The notes below the pieces were generated by a model. It saw only the letters and a program-made list of their open reading frames with translations. It did not search any database and was not told the origin of the DNA. Of a stretch of DNA of 64,000 bases, positions 8,138 through 19,895 are shown in pieces. The translations under genes were made by a program, and so were the position numbers. The stretch spans positions 62,001-126,000 of the forward strand of contig NZ_QNRC01000010.1 in the NCBI RefSeq assembly GCF_003709565.1, in the 5' to 3' direction. Within the stretch, counting starts at the first letter, position 1, and every line of letters starts with the position of its first letter. This stretch comes from Paracoccus sigandri. GTDB taxonomy: Bacteria; Pseudomonadota; Alphaproteobacteria; Rhodobacterales; Rhodobacteraceae.

Positions 8138-8899
8138 TCAGCCGGCGACCACGACCTTGGTGTCCCATTCCGCGCATTTGCTGGCCAGGGCCTGCGGCAG
8201 GGGCTGGTCGATGAACAGCATGTCGATCTCTCGCAGCGAGGCGATGCGGGCCGGCGCGCTGCGCGACAGTTTCGAGGCGTCGGTGACAAGGAAGCAGCGC
8301 CGGGACTGGCGGATGATCGCCTTGCTGACGCGGACCTCTTGCAGGTCGAAATCCAGAAGGTCGCCGTCCTCGTCCAGCGCCGAGGTGCCGATGATGGCGT
8401 AATCCACCTTGAACTGCTCGATGATCTGCGCCGCCAGGTCGCCCACCAGCCCGCCATCCGAGCGGCGCAGCAACCCCCCCGCCACCATGATCTCGCAGCT
8501 TTCGTTGCCGACAAGGATGTTGGCGACATTCATGTTGTTGGTGACCACGGTGATGTTGCGGTGGTTCAGCAATTCCCGCGCCACCGCCTCGGTCGAGGTG
8601 CCGAGGTTCAGAAACAGCGAGGAATTGTTCGGGATCGCCTGGGCGCAGGCCCGCGCGATGGCCGCCTTGGCATCCTCGTTCAGGCGGCGGCGCTGCTCGT
8701 ATCCGATATTCGACATGCCCGAGCGGATCACCGCGCCGCCATGCACGCGGTCCAGCATCCCCGCATCGGCCAGTTCCGACAGGTCGCGGCGGATGGTCTG
8801 CACGGTGACGTTGAACCGCTCGGCCAGCGCCTCGACCACCACGCGCCCCTCGCTGCGGGCCAAGTCGAGGATCTCGCTCTGCCGAAAGCTGAGGGCCAT
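8138..8899 (-). CDS. glpR: DeoR-family glycerol regulon repressor GlpR
   Basis: A 253-aa repressor. The N-terminal winged helix-turn-helix reads RQSEILDLARSEGRVVVEALAERF then VTVQTIRRDLSELADAG, the DeoR signature. The C-terminal sugar-phosphate-binding domain contains LNLGTSTEAVA, VVTNNMNVA and the DEDGDLLDFDLQEV region, with KxxI downstream. In this family glycerol-3-phosphate is the usual inducer. It is divergent from glpD and the glycerol transport operon, separated by a 303-bp region holding repeated CGAAA elements, so it very probably represses that operon and itself. AAAGGAGA precedes the start. Confidence 0.9.
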   Translation of the reverse strand: MALSFRQSEILDLARSEGRVVVEALAERFNVTVQTIRRDLSELADAGMLDRVHGGAVIRSGMSNIGYEQRRRLNEDAKAAIARACAQAIPNNSSLFLNLGTSTEAVARELLNHRNITVVTNNMNVANILVGNESCEIMVAGGLLRRSDGGLVGDLAAQIIEQFKVDYAIIGTSALDEDGDLLDFDLQEVRVSKAIIRQSRRCFLVTDASKLSRSAPARIASLREIDMLFIDQPLPQALASKCAEWDTKVVVAG

Positions 8900-8968
8900 G
8901 CGCGTCTCCTTTCGCTAATGCCTGTCTGTGGTTCCTTTCGGCGCAGTATGCGGTAGATGCCGGTACAA

Positions 8969-8984
8969 GCGAAAGAGCTTTCGC
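8969..8984. promoter_or_regulatory. candidate GlpR operator, inverted repeat
   Basis: Perfect 7-bp arms GCGAAAG and CTTTCGC around a 2-bp centre, 70 bp upstream of the glpR start codon on the divergent side. The CGAA/TTCG content fits DeoR-family operators. Binding is inferred. Confidence 0.5.
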
Positions 8985-9125
8985 ACATGAGGAGAAAGCG
9001 AACATTTCCGCGTCTGCCGCAGACAGATTCGGCGGTGGCGGACGGCTGGGCTGGCCGGAATATCGCTCGTTATCCGGGACATCCCGACCAGGCTTGCCGC
9101 GTGAAAACAATCTATTAGCGGAAAA

Positions 9126-9143
9126 ACGAAAACAAACGAAAAT
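9126..9143. promoter_or_regulatory. candidate GlpR operator, 10-bp-phased direct repeats
   Basis: ACGAAAAC and ACGAAAAT repeat with an exact 10-bp pitch, one helical turn, 60-77 bp before the glpD GTG start. Directly repeated TTTTCGT-type elements are typical for GlpR binding sites. This copy is well placed to block glpD transcription. Confidence 0.5.
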
Positions 9144-9202
9144 CATCATTGACGAATCGCGCATCAATGTTGTGTCCTGTCATCATCTGGAGGGGGACCA
9201 TC

Positions 9203-10813
9203 GTGACGCAAGGCGCAGCGGATCAGGACATGTTCGACCTGTTCGTCATCGGCGGCGGCATCAACGGCTGCGGCATCGCCCGCGACGCCGCGGGCCGCGG
9301 CCTGACCGTGGCGCTGGCCGAGATGGGCGACCTGGCGCAGGCGACCTCGTCGGCCTCGACCAAGCTGTTCCATGGCGGGCTGCGCTACCTGGAATATTTC
9401 GAGCTGCGGCTGGTGCGCGAGGCGCTGGTCGAGCGCGAGACTCTGCTGGCGGCGATGCCGCATATCAGCTGGCCGATGCGCTTCGTGCTGCCCTATCACC
9501 GCGACATGCGCTTCGAGGGCGAAACCCACGCCTCGCGGCTGCTGGGCCTGTTCATGCCCTGGCTGAAGGGGCGCCGCCCGGCCTGGCTGATCCGGCTGGG
9601 GCTGTTCCTCTATGACCATCTGGGCGGCCGCAGGATCCTGCCGGCCACGCGCGCGCTGGACCTGGCCAGCGATCCGGCCGGGCGGCCCCTGCAGCCGAAA
9701 TACCGCCGCGCCTTCGAATATTCCGACTGCTGGGTCCAGGATTCGCGGCTGGTCGTTCTGAACGCCCGCGATGCCGAGGCGCGCGGCGCGCGGATCATGA
9801 CGCGGGCGCGGGTCACCTCGGCCCGGCGCGAGGGGGGCGCCTGGACCATCGGCGTCACCCATGCCGATGACCGCAAGGAAACCTTCCGGGCCCGCGCCCT
9901 GGTCAATGCCGGCGGCCCCTGGGTCGAGGAGGTGATCCGCGACGTCGCCGGCATCGCCTCGACCGAAGGGGTGCGGCTGGTCCGGGGCAGCCATATCGTC
10001 ACCCGCCGCCTGTTCGACCATGACCGCTGCTATTTCTTCCAGGGCCAGGACGGGCGCATCGTCTTCGCCATTCCCTACGAGCAGGACTTCACCCTGATCG
10101 GCACCACCGACCAGGACCACCAGGGCAGCCCCGCCGAGGCCCGCTGCACCGAGGCCGAGCAGGATTACCTCTGCGCCTTCGCCTCGCAATATTTCGCCCG
10201 GCCGGTGACGCGGGACGACATCGTCTGGACCTATTCGGGCGTCCGGCCGCTGTATAACGACGGCGCCAAGTCGGCGACCGCGGCGACGCGCGACTATGTG
10301 CTGTCGCTGGATGGCGGCGCCGGGGATGCGCCGCTGCTGAACGTGTTCGGCGGCAAGATCACCACCTATCGCCGGCTGGCCGAAAGCGCGCTGGCGAAAC
10401 TGGCGCCGTTCTTCGCGCAAGCCTCGGGCGACTGGACGGCGCGGGTGCCGCTGCCCGGCGGCGATTTCCCGGTCGATGGCGTCGCGGCGCTGACCGACGG
10501 GCTGATCGCCGATTACCCGTTCCTGGACCGGCCATGGGCCGCGCGGCTGGTGCGCGCCTATGGCACCGAGGCGCGGGCGATCCTGAACGGCGCCCGCAGC
10601 GCCGCCGACCTGGGCCGCGACTTCGGCGCGACGCTGACCGAGGCGGAGCTGAACTGGCTGATGGACAAGGAATATGCGCTGAGCGCCGAGGACGTGATCT
10701 GGCGGCGCTCGAAGCTGGGGCTGCGGATGTCGGACGAACAGGTCGCGGCGCTGGCGGCCTTCATGGCCGAGGCTGCGGCAACGCGGAACCGCCCCGGCTG
10801 CGCGGCACAATAG
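9203..10813 (+). CDS. glpD: glycerol-3-phosphate dehydrogenase (FAD, quinone-linked)
   Basis: A 536-aa membrane-associated flavoenzyme that oxidises sn-glycerol-3-phosphate to dihydroxyacetone phosphate and passes electrons to quinone. The FAD motif is GGGINGCGIARDAAGRGL. The family signatures are STKLFHGGLRYLEYF, the VNAGGPWVEEV segment, GTTDQDHQG and NVFGGKITTYRRLAE. A GTG start at 9203 is chosen because GGAGGGGG lies 6 nt upstream. The in-frame ATGs at 9149 and 9167 have no such site and would add unrelated residues. It heads the operon with the glycerol ABC transporter and glycerol kinase, 12 bp before glpS. Confidence 0.95.
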   Translation: MTQGAADQDMFDLFVIGGGINGCGIARDAAGRGLTVALAEMGDLAQATSSASTKLFHGGLRYLEYFELRLVREALVERETLLAAMPHISWPMRFVLPYHRDMRFEGETHASRLLGLFMPWLKGRRPAWLIRLGLFLYDHLGGRRILPATRALDLASDPAGRPLQPKYRRAFEYSDCWVQDSRLVVLNARDAEARGARIMTRARVTSARREGGAWTIGVTHADDRKETFRARALVNAGGPWVEEVIRDVAGIASTEGVRLVRGSHIVTRRLFDHDRCYFFQGQDGRIVFAIPYEQDFTLIGTTDQDHQGSPAEARCTEAEQDYLCAFASQYFARPVTRDDIVWTYSGVRPLYNDGAKSATAATRDYVLSLDGGAGDAPLLNVFGGKITTYRRLAESALAKLAPFFAQASGDWTARVPLPGGDFPVDGVAALTDGLIADYPFLDRPWAARLVRAYGTEARAILNGARSAADLGRDFGATLTEAELNWLMDKEYALSAEDVIWRRSKLGLRMSDEQVAALAAFMAEAAATRNRPGCAAQ

Positions 10814-10825
10814 GGAGGAGGCCGG

Positions 10826-11914
10826 ATGGCACTGGAACTGATCGGCGTCGAGAAGAGGGTCGGCGCGCAGACGCATATCGCGCCGACCACGCTGACGTTG
10901 GAAAAGGGCACGATGAACGTCCTGCTGGGCCCGACGCTGGCCGGCAAGACCAGCCTGATGCGGCTGATGGCCGGGCTGGACGTGCCGACCGAGGGCCGCA
11001 TCCTGTGGCATGGCGCCGACGTGACCGGGATGCGGGTCCAGGACCGGCAGGTGGCGATGGTCTATCAGCAGTTCATCAACTACCCCTCGATCTCGGTCTA
11101 TGACAACATCGCCTCGCCGCTGCGGCTGCAGCGCAAGTCGCGGGCCGAGATCGACCGCGCCGTGCGCGAGACCGCCGAGATGATGAAGCTGACCCCGATG
11201 CTGGCCCGCAAGCCGCTGGAGCTGTCGGGCGGCCAGCAGCAGCGCTGCGCGCTGGCCCGCGCGCTGGTCAAGGGCGCCGGGCTGGTGCTGCTGGACGAGC
11301 CGCTGGCCAACCTGGACTACAAGCTGCGCGAGGAGTTGCGGGCCGAGATCCCGAAGATCTTCGAGGCCTCCGGGGCGATCTTCGTCTATGCCACGACCGA
11401 ACCCGAGGAGGCGCTTCTGCTGGGCGGCAACACCGCGACGCTGTGGGAAGGCCGGGTGACGCAGTTCGGGCCGACGCCGCAGGTCTATCGCCAGCCACGG
11501 GACGCGATCACCGCGCGGGTGTTTTCCGATCCGCCGATGAATTTCCTGCCCGTCACCAAGGCCGGGCCGCGGCTGATGTTCGGCGAGGGCCAGACCGCGC
11601 CCGCCACCGGCAGCCTGGCCGGGATCGCCGACGGCCGCTATCTGGCCGGCTTCCGCGCCAACCATGTCGAGATCGCGCCGCGTCCCGGCGCGGTGCTGGA
11701 ATTTGACTGCCGGCTGGCAGTGACCGAGATCACCGGATCCGAGACCTTCGTACATCTGCATCACGGCACCGACCGCTGGGTCGGGCTGGTCCATGGCGTG
11801 CACCAGATCGAGCCGGACACAAGGATGCCGGTCTGGCTGGACCCGGCCTTCGTTTACGTCTTCGGCGAAAACGGCGCATTGGTGGCACCCGCCCCCTATG
11901 CCGTCGCCGCCTGA
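10826..11914 (+). CDS. glpS: glycerol ABC transporter ATP-binding protein GlpS
   Basis: A 362-aa CUT1/MalK-like ATPase. Walker A is GPTLAGKTS, the signature LSGGQQQR is intact, Walker B is VLLDEPLANLD, and the switch histidine position reads TTEPEE instead of the usual THDQ/E, so the H-loop histidine is replaced. A C-terminal regulatory TOBE-like domain follows. It is one of two different ATPases in the glpSTPQUV system described in Rhizobium leguminosarum, which imports glycerol. The partner GlpT keeps the H-loop histidine but has a changed signature, so the two subunits look complementary in an asymmetric dimer. Confidence 0.92.
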   Translation: MALELIGVEKRVGAQTHIAPTTLTLEKGTMNVLLGPTLAGKTSLMRLMAGLDVPTEGRILWHGADVTGMRVQDRQVAMVYQQFINYPSISVYDNIASPLRLQRKSRAEIDRAVRETAEMMKLTPMLARKPLELSGGQQQRCALARALVKGAGLVLLDEPLANLDYKLREELRAEIPKIFEASGAIFVYATTEPEEALLLGGNTATLWEGRVTQFGPTPQVYRQPRDAITARVFSDPPMNFLPVTKAGPRLMFGEGQTAPATGSLAGIADGRYLAGFRANHVEIAPRPGAVLEFDCRLAVTEITGSETFVHLHHGTDRWVGLVHGVHQIEPDTRMPVWLDPAFVYVFGENGALVAPAPYAVAA

Positions 11915-11926
11915 AAGGGAGGGGAA

Positions 11927-13017
11927 ATGGCACGGATCACCCTGTCGAACCTGGCGCATTCCTATCTGCCCCATCCGAAGGGGCCCGAGGATTTTGCGCT
12001 GAAGCAGATGGACCATGTCTGGGAGGACGGCGGCGCCTATGCGCTGCTGGGCTCTTCGGGCTGCGGCAAGACCACGCTGCTGAACATCATCTCGGGGCTG
12101 CTGCGGCCCAGCCAGGGCCGGGTGCTGTTCGGCGACCGCGACGTGACCGACGCGCCCACCGCGGAACGCAATATCGCGCAGGTTTTCCAGTTTCCGGTCG
12201 TCTATGACACGATGAGCGTGCGCGACAACCTGGCCTTCCCGCTGCGCAACCGGCGCATGGATGCCGCCTATATCCGCGCGCGAGTCGAGGCGATCGGCCG
12301 GATGATCGGCATGGAGGCCGTGCTGGACCGCAAGGCGCGCGGGCTGACCGCCGATGCCAAGCAGAAGATCAGCCTGGGCCGCGGCATGGTGCGCGAGGAC
12401 GTGAACGCGATCCTCTTCGACGAGCCGCTGACCGTGATCGACCCGCACATGAAATGGGAGCTGCGCACCCAGCTGAAGACGCTGCATCGCGAGCTGAGCC
12501 ACACGATGATCTATGTCACCCACGACCAGACCGAGGCGCTGACCTTCGCCGACAAGGTGGTGGTGATGTATGACGGCCGCGTCGTGCAGATGGGCACCCC
12601 GCAGGAACTGTTCGAGACCCCGGCCCATACCTTCGTCGGCTATTTCATCGGCTCGCCCGGCATGAACCTGTTGGACGCGCGGATCGAGGGGAACGTGGCC
12701 CATGTCGAGGGCTGCGCGGTGCCGCTTGGCGCCGGCTACGGCCCGGTCGGCGGGCGGGCGCAGATCGGCATCCGGCCGGAATTCGCGCGGCTGACCTCGG
12801 CCGAGGGGCTGCCGGTCAGGCTGCGCCGGGTCGAGGATGTCGGCCGCCACAAGATCGTCCGGGCCGAGTTCTTCGGCCGCGAGATCAACATCATCGCCGA
12901 GGAAGGCGCCGGGATCGGGCCGGACATGACCCGCGTGGCCTTCCGGCCCGACAAGATCAACGTCTATTCGGACGACTGGCGCGTGGCGCCCGCCGGACGG
13001 CTGGGGGAGGCCGCCTG

Positions 13018-13018
<1 letters not shown>
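11927..13018 (+). CDS. glpT: glycerol ABC transporter ATP-binding protein GlpT
   Basis: A 363-aa ATPase, second of the pair. Walker A GSSGCGKTT, Walker B AILFDEPLTVID and the H-loop YVTHDQTEA are canonical, but the place of the LSGGQ signature reads LTADAKQKISLGR (near residue 140). GlpS shows the opposite pattern, with a good signature and no H-loop histidine, so one composite ATP site may be active and the other degenerate. A TOBE-like regulatory domain fills the last 110 residues. GGAGGGGAA provides the ribosome site. The last base of its stop codon is the first base of glpP. Confidence 0.92.
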
Positions 13019-14747
<1,729 letters not shown>

Positions 14748-14760
14748 GGGGGGCGCCGCT

Positions 14761-15039
14761 ATGAACCTGTCATGGATGGCCTGGACCATGCCCACCGCGG
14801 TCTTCTTCCTGACGATCGCCGGGCTTCTGGTGGTGATGACGATCCTTGCGATCCGCTTTCCCGAAAGCCCGCGCCGCGGCGTGTTGCGGATCGAGACCAC
14901 GCGCGGCGACCGCCTGTTCATCAGCCTTCTGGGCTCGGCCTTCATCAGCCTGGCCTGGCTTGCCGCCTTCGGTGCCCCCCTCTGGGGCGCGCTGATCCTT
15001 TGCCTCGTCTATGCCGCGGCGGTGTTCCGCTGGGTCTGA
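14761..15039 (+). CDS. glpU: DUF2160 small membrane protein GlpU
   Basis: A 92-aa protein with predicted helices at about residues 10-30 and 50-90, matching the DUF2160 family. In Rhizobium the equivalent gene, glpU, lies between the permeases and the binding protein of the glycerol transporter. Its molecular role is not established, and it may be a transporter accessory subunit. GGGGCGCCGCT before the ATG gives a modest ribosome site. The fixed position in the cluster supports the assignment more than sequence motifs do. Confidence 0.85.
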   Translation: MNLSWMAWTMPTAVFFLTIAGLLVVMTILAIRFPESPRRGVLRIETTRGDRLFISLLGSAFISLAWLAAFGAPLWGALILCLVYAAAVFRWV

Positions 15040-15078
15040 CCGGGCAACCGCAAGACGTTTCATTCAGGGAGGACAGAA

Positions 15079-16788
15079 ATGAAACTCAGATACTCAACCA
15101 CGGCCCTTGCGCTGGCGCTGATCGTGACCGGCGCGCCGGTCCGGGCCGACATGGACGCCGCCCGCGCGTTCCTGGACGCCGAGATCGGCGACCTGTCGGT
15201 GCTGACCCGCGAGGAGCAGGAAGCCGAGATGCAATGGTTCATCGACGCGGCCGAACCGTTCCAGGGCATGGACATCCGCATCGTGTCGGAAACCATCACC
15301 ACCCATGAATACGAAAGCAAGGTCCTGGCCCCGGCCTTCACCGCGATCACCGGCATCCGCGTCACCCATGACCTGATCGGCGAGGGCGACGTGGTGGAGA
15401 AGCTGCAGACCCAGATGCAGACCGGCGAGAACGTCTATGACATGTATATCAACGATGCCGACCTGATCGGCACGCATTGGCGCTATCAGCAGGTCCGCAA
15501 CATGACCGACTGGATGGCGGGCGAAGGCGCCGATGTCACCAATCCCGGCCTGGATCTGGAGGATTTCATCGGCCTCGCCTCGACCACGGCGCCGGACGGC
15601 AAGCTGTATCAGCTGCCGGTGCAGCAATTCGCCAATCTCTACTGGTTCCGGCACGACTGGTTCACCGATCCCGAGATCATGGCCGAGTTCAAGGAAGAAT
15701 ACGGCTACGACCTGGGCGTCCCGGTCAACTGGTCGGCCTATGAAGACATCGCCGAATTCTTCACCGGCAAGACCATCGACGGCGTGCAGGTCTATGGCAA
15801 CATGGACTATGGCAAGAAGGACCCCAGCCTGGGCTGGCGCTTCACCGATGCCTGGCTGTCGATGGCCGGCGCGGGCGACGTGGGCGAGCCGAACGGCTTT
15901 CCGGTCGACGAATGGGGCATCCGGGTCAACGACGACTACCAGCCGGTCGGCTCCTGCGTGGCGCGCGGCGGCGACACGAACGGCCCGGCCGCCGTCTATG
16001 CCATCGAGAAATACATCGACTGGCTGAAGAACTACACGCCCCCCGCCGCCGCCGGCATGACCTTCTCCGAGGCCGGCCCGGTGCCCGCCCAGGGCAATAT
16101 CGCCCAGCAGATGTTCTGGTATACCGCCTTCACCGCCGACATGGTCAAGGAAGGCCTGCCGGTCATGAACGAGGACGGCACGCCGAAATGGCGCATGGCC
16201 CCCTCGCCCTATGGCGCCTATTGGGAAGAGGGCATGAAGGTCGGCTATCAGGATGTCGGCTCGGCCACGCTGATGACCTCGACCCCGGTGGACCGGGCGC
16301 AGGCCGCGTGGCTCTATGCGCAGTTCATCGTCTCGAAGACCGTCGACACCAAGAAATCCCATGTCGGCCTGACCTTCGTGCGCGACAGTTCCGTCCGGCA
16401 TGAAAGCTTCACCGAACGCGCGCCGAACCTGGGCGGTCTGGTGGAATTCTACCGCTCGCCCGACCGCACCCGCTGGTCCGATACCGGGCTGAACGTGCCC
16501 GACTATCCGCGCCTGGCGCAGCTGTGGTGGCAGAATATCGGCGACGCGTCCTCGGGCGCGAAGACCGCGCAAGAGGCGCTGGACGCCCTGTGCGAACAGC
16601 AGGAATCGATCCTCGACCGGCTGCAGCGTTCCGGCGTGCAGGGCGACCTGGGCCCGGTCCTGAACGAGCCGCAGGACCCCGAGCACTGGCTGGCCCAGCC
16701 CGGCGCGCCCAAGCCGAAGCTGGAAAACGAAAAGCCCGAGCCGGTGACGGTGGCCTATGAGGAACTGATCCAGCGCTGGCAGGAATAG
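15079..16788 (+). CDS. glpV: glycerol ABC transporter substrate-binding protein GlpV
   Basis: A 569-aa periplasmic binding protein. A Sec signal peptide ([23 protein letters not shown]) is followed by a mature protein with a type-1 extracellular solute-binding fold, including [37 protein letters not shown] and [10 protein letters not shown]. It is longer than usual sugar-binding proteins, as in other glycerol-specific members. It would capture glycerol and deliver it to GlpPQ. GGGAGGAC is the ribosome site. A strong hairpin follows the stop codon. Confidence 0.92.
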   Translation: MKLRYSTTALALALIVTGAPVRADMDAARAFLDAEIGDLSVLTREEQEAEMQWFIDAAEPFQGMDIRIVSETITTHEYESKVLAPAFTAITGIRVTHDLIGEGDVVEKLQTQMQTGENVYDMYINDADLIGTHWRYQQVRNMTDWMAGEGADVTNPGLDLEDFIGLASTTAPDGKLYQLPVQQFANLYWFRHDWFTDPEIMAEFKEEYGYDLGVPVNWSAYEDIAEFFTGKTIDGVQVYGNMDYGKKDPSLGWRFTDAWLSMAGAGDVGEPNGFPVDEWGIRVNDDYQPVGSCVARGGDTNGPAAVYAIEKYIDWLKNYTPPAAAGMTFSEAGPVPAQGNIAQQMFWYTAFTADMVKEGLPVMNEDGTPKWRMAPSPYGAYWEEGMKVGYQDVGSATLMTSTPVDRAQAAWLYAQFIVSKTVDTKKSHVGLTFVRDSSVRHESFTERAPNLGGLVEFYRSPDRTRWSDTGLNVPDYPRLAQLWWQNIGDASSGAKTAQEALDALCEQQESILDRLQRSGVQGDLGPVLNEPQDPEHWLAQPGAPKPKLENEKPEPVTVAYEELIQRWQE

Positions 16789-16799
16789 GCCGGCATCGC

Positions 16800-16830
16800 G
16801 GGGGCGCGCATCCGCCGCGCCCCCGATTTT
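16800..16830 (+). terminator. hairpin with T-run between glpV and glpK
   Basis: Nine-base perfect arms GGGGGCGCG (16800-16808) and CGCGCCCCC (16816-16824) with a 7-nt loop, followed by GATTTT. This can act as an intrinsic terminator or a partial one that lowers glpK expression relative to the binding-protein gene. Confidence 0.65.
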
Positions 16831-16897
16831 CCCTTGGCCGGGCTGCCGGGGGAGGCAACGAGACAACGGGACACGACCGGACACGGGGGCCGCCGGA

Positions 16898-18376
16898 ATG
16901 CCGCATATCCTTGCCATCGACCAGGGCACGACCTCGTCGCGCGCGATCCTGTTCGACGCGCATCTGCGCATCACCGCCATCGCGCAAGAGGAATTTCCCC
17001 AGCATTACCCGGCCTCGGGCTGGGTCGAACACGATCCCGACGACCTGTGGGCGACCACCGCGGGCGCCGCCCGCGCCGCGATCGAGAAGGCCGGAAACCC
17101 GCGCATCGACGCGATCGGCATCACCAACCAGCGCGAGACCACGCTGGTCTGGGACCGCAGGACCGGCCAGCCGATCCACAACGCCATCGTCTGGCAGGAC
17201 CGCCGCACCGCCGACATCTGCGCGGCGCTGAAGGAGGCCGGGCATGAGCCGATGGTGACGGCGCGGACCGGGCTGCTGCTGGACCCCTATTTCTCGGGGA
17301 CCAAGCTGAAATGGATCCTGGATCATGTCGAGGGCGCGCGGGCGCGGGCCGAGGCCGGCGAGCTGGCCTTCGGCACCGTGGACAGCTGGCTGATCTGGAA
17401 GCTGACCGGCGGGCAGGTCCATGCGACCGACGCCACCAATGCCGCCCGCACCTTGCTTTACGACATCCGCAAGGGCCGCTGGAGCCGCACGATCTGCGAC
17501 CTGCTGGACGTGCCCATGGCGATGCTGCCCGAGGTGCGCGACTGCGCCGCCGAATTCGGCACCACCCGCGCCGACCTGTTCGGGCGGCCGGTCCCGATCC
17601 TGGGCGTGGCGGGCGACCAGCAGGCCGCGACCGTCGGCCAGGCCTGCTTCAGCCCCGGCATGATGAAATCGACCTATGGCACCGGCTGCTTCGCGCTGCT
17701 GAACACCGGCGACACGCTGGTCGAAAGCCGCTCGCGCCTCTTGGGCACCATCGCCTATCAGCTGGAGGGCAAGCCCACCTATGCGCTGGAGGGCAGCATC
17801 TTCATCGCCGGGGCGGTGGTGCAATGGCTGCGCGACGGGCTGAAGATCATCCGCAAGGCGGGCGAGACCCAGGCCCTGGCCGAAACCGCCGATCCCTCGC
17901 AGGACTTGGTGCTGGTGCCGGCCTTCACGGGACTGGGCGCGCCCCACTGGAATGCCGAATGCCGGGGCGCAATCTATGGGCTGACGCGCAATTCCGGCCC
18001 GGCCGAGCTGGCCCGCGCCGCGCTGGAAAGCGTCGGCTTCCAGACCCGCGACCTGCTGGAGGCGATGCATGCCGACTGGCAGGGCGCGGCCGAGGGCGTG
18101 CTGCGCGTCGATGGCGGGATGAGCGCGTCCGACTGGGCGATGCAGTTCCTCTCGGACATCATCGGCGCGCCGGTGGACCGGCCGCAGGTGCTGGAGACCA
18201 CGGCGCTGGGGGCGGCCTGGCTGGCGGGCATGAAGGCAGGCATCTGTCCGGGGCCTGCGGAATTTTCCGAAAGCTGGGCGCTGGAGCGCCGGTTCCGGCC
18301 GGCGATGGACGCGGCCACGCGCAACGCCCGATACGACCGCTGGGGCCGCGCCGTCCGGGCCACGATGGCCGTCTGA
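16898..18376 (+). CDS. glpK: glycerol kinase
   Basis: A 492-aa FGGY-family kinase that phosphorylates incoming glycerol to sn-glycerol-3-phosphate with ATP. Visible features are [15 protein letters not shown] at the N-terminus, the glycerol-contact motif [41 protein letters not shown] and the FGGY-type signature [21 protein letters not shown]. Length is normal for bacterial GlpK. It trails the transporter genes behind a hairpin and ends 8 bp from convergent nosX. The ribosome site (GGGGGCCGCC) is weak. Confidence 0.95.
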   Translation: MPHILAIDQGTTSSRAILFDAHLRITAIAQEEFPQHYPASGWVEHDPDDLWATTAGAARAAIEKAGNPRIDAIGITNQRETTLVWDRRTGQPIHNAIVWQDRRTADICAALKEAGHEPMVTARTGLLLDPYFSGTKLKWILDHVEGARARAEAGELAFGTVDSWLIWKLTGGQVHATDATNAARTLLYDIRKGRWSRTICDLLDVPMAMLPEVRDCAAEFGTTRADLFGRPVPILGVAGDQQAATVGQACFSPGMMKSTYGTGCFALLNTGDTLVESRSRLLGTIAYQLEGKPTYALEGSIFIAGAVVQWLRDGLKIIRKAGETQALAETADPSQDLVLVPAFTGLGAPHWNAECRGAIYGLTRNSGPAELARAALESVGFQTRDLLEAMHADWQGAAEGVLRVDGGMSASDWAMQFLSDIIGAPVDRPQVLETTALGAAWLAGMKAGICPGPAEFSESWALERRFRPAMDAATRNARYDRWGRAVRATMAV

Positions 18377-18384
18377 TTGCGCGG

Positions 18385-19296
18385 TCAGGCGGGGTGCGCC
18401 GCCTCCAGCCGGGCGCCGGGGAAGGCCGCGATCAGGTCCTCCAGCGCGCGGCGGTCGGGCAGAAGGCAGCCGGCGGTGGCCAGGGCATCGGCCAGCGCCG
18501 CCGAGGGCGCCGAAACCGTGACGCCGCGCCAGACCGGGCGGACCGGATTGCCGGTCGCGGGATCGAGGATATGCCCGTCCCTGCCCGCCGCGTCGAAACA
18601 GGTGCCAAGCGGGGCCGAGCTTGCCAGCGCGCGATCCCGCAACCCGACCGCGCCGCCCGCTTGCAATGTCACCGGCCAGTCGCGCCCGCCGGGCCGGGCG
18701 CCAAGCGCGCGCAGCTCTCCGGTGTCGATCAGGATGTCGGTCAGCCCCTCGGCCGCCAGCAGATCCGCCACGCGGTCGGCGACATAGCCCTGCCCGATCC
18801 CGTTCAGCGTCAGCGCCATGCCGGGGCGCAGGGCGATGCGCTGTGCGTCCAGCCTGACGCCTTGCCAGCCGACGCGCCGGCGGGCGGCCGCGATCTCCTC
18901 GGCCCCGGGCCGGCGGCCTTCGGCGGCGGCTTCCGCCCACAGCGCCCAGAGCGGCTGCACCGTCGGATCGAAGCGCCCGCCGCTGCCGCGATGAACGGCG
19001 CCGGCCAGCGCCAGGCAGTCCAGCAGCTCGAAGGGCGGCGCGGGCAGCCGGCCGTCCCGGTTCAGCCGCGACAGCGCGCTGTCCGGGCGATAGAGGCTGA
19101 GGATATCCTCCAGCCGGTCGATCTCGGCGAAGGCGCGGGCGGCGATGGCCCCGGCCCGGGGATGGTCGATCCGCAGCGAGGCCTGCGCCCCCATCGCCTG
19201 CCCGGTGCGAAGCTGCGGGACCGGCCGCGCAGCGACGGCGCCGGGCAAGGCGGCAAGGACGGCGGAAATCGCGATGAAGCGGCGGCGGGTGATCAT
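18385..19296 (-). CDS. nosX: NosX, FAD:protein FMN transferase (ApbE family)
   Basis: A 303-aa exported ApbE-type enzyme that attaches FMN to a threonine of a target protein, here probably the NosR flavin domain. The N-terminus MITRRRFIAISAVLAALP looks like a Tat signal. Conserved parts include QAMGAQASLRI, LYRPDSALSRLNRDG, LNGIGQGYVADRV, ILIDTGELRALG and the metal-binding aspartate region SAALADALATAG. NosX is found in alphaproteobacterial nos clusters and supports electron supply to NosZ. It overlaps the nosL stop by 4 bp (ATGA). Confidence 0.92.
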   Translation of the reverse strand: MITRRRFIAISAVLAALPGAVAARPVPQLRTGQAMGAQASLRIDHPRAGAIAARAFAEIDRLEDILSLYRPDSALSRLNRDGRLPAPPFELLDCLALAGAVHRGSGGRFDPTVQPLWALWAEAAAEGRRPGAEEIAAARRRVGWQGVRLDAQRIALRPGMALTLNGIGQGYVADRVADLLAAEGLTDILIDTGELRALGARPGGRDWPVTLQAGGAVGLRDRALASSAPLGTCFDAAGRDGHILDPATGNPVRPVWRGVTVSAPSAALADALATAGCLLPDRRALEDLIAAFPGARLEAAHPA

Positions 19297-19895
19297 GGCT
19301 CGGCTCCGGCGGGGCGCGCAAGGGCGCGCAGGCGTCGTTCGAAATCGGCATCCTCGTCGGCGCCGTGGTCATGGCCGTGGCCCATCTCGACCGGGGCCAG
19401 CACCATCTCGTCGGCGATCTCGTCCAGCACCAGCACCTGCCCGCCTTCCGCGGCGGCAAAGGCCAGCGCCGCGTCGCGGCTGCCGAAGGGCACCGTCTCG
19501 GGGGCGCCCATGCCGCCCTCGCGCGCCGAGCCCAGCACATAGAAGGCGTCCTGCGCCGCCAGCCAGTTGCCCTCGCCCGGCGCCTCCCATGTGGCGCCGG
19601 GGCGGCCCATGTCGTTGACATAGACGGCAAGGACCGGCGCCATCTGCTCGGGCGCGCGGAGATAGGCGATGGCGTCGCGGACCTGGCTGAAGAACAGCGG
19701 CATCCCCTCCATCCCCTGCAGATGGACCTGCGCCTTGGGTCCGGGATGTTCCAGCAGGTTCATCTGGCAGTAATGGCCAAGCGTCTCGGCCGACATGTCG
19801 CGGGGGCCGATGTCCTGCGCGACCTCCTGCCGGCAGGCGGCAAGGGCCAGCAGCAGGGCCAGCAGGATCGCGGGTTTCGGATGTCGGATCATCAT
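19293..19895 (-). CDS. nosL: NosL copper-binding lipoprotein
   Basis: A 200-aa outer-periplasmic lipoprotein with lipobox LALAAC. NosL binds Cu(I) and supplies copper to NosZ with the NosDFY transporter. The Cys-x-Met motif appears as HYCQMNLLEH, with another methionine-rich part (GMEGMPLFF) and a histidine-rich tail (GHGHDHGADED) not required in all homologues. The start at 19895 overlaps the nosY stop as ATGA. An ATG 3 nt later is equally possible, and the longer frame to 19976 is rejected because it would lose the signal peptide. Confidence 0.92.
   Translation of the reverse strand: MMIRHPKPAILLALLLALAACRQEVAQDIGPRDMSAETLGHYCQMNLLEHPGPKAQVHLQGMEGMPLFFSQVRDAIAYLRAPEQMAPVLAVYVNDMGRPGATWEAPGEGNWLAAQDAFYVLGSAREGGMGAPETVPFGSRDAALAFAAAEGGQVLVLDEIADEMVLAPVEMGHGHDHGADEDADFERRLRALARPAGAEP

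Larger units (their letters stand above)
8900..9202. promoter_or_regulatory. glpR-glpD divergent control region
   Basis: A gene-free stretch of 303 bp, more AT-rich near glpD than the surroundings. It contains the palindrome GCGAAAG-AG-CTTTCGC (8969-8984), another GAAAGCGAA (8994-9002), TTTCGC near 8910, and two direct ACGAAAA copies (9126-9132 and 9136-9142). DeoR/GlpR-family proteins commonly bind TTCG/CGAA-containing repeats. The glpD ribosome site GGAGGGGG closes the region. Confidence 0.6.

Noticed and set aside
9164..12850. A 1228-aa minus-strand frame across glpD, glpS and glpT
   Set aside because: It is antisense to three well-supported genes and has low-complexity Q/R/G-rich composition, a GC-driven shadow.
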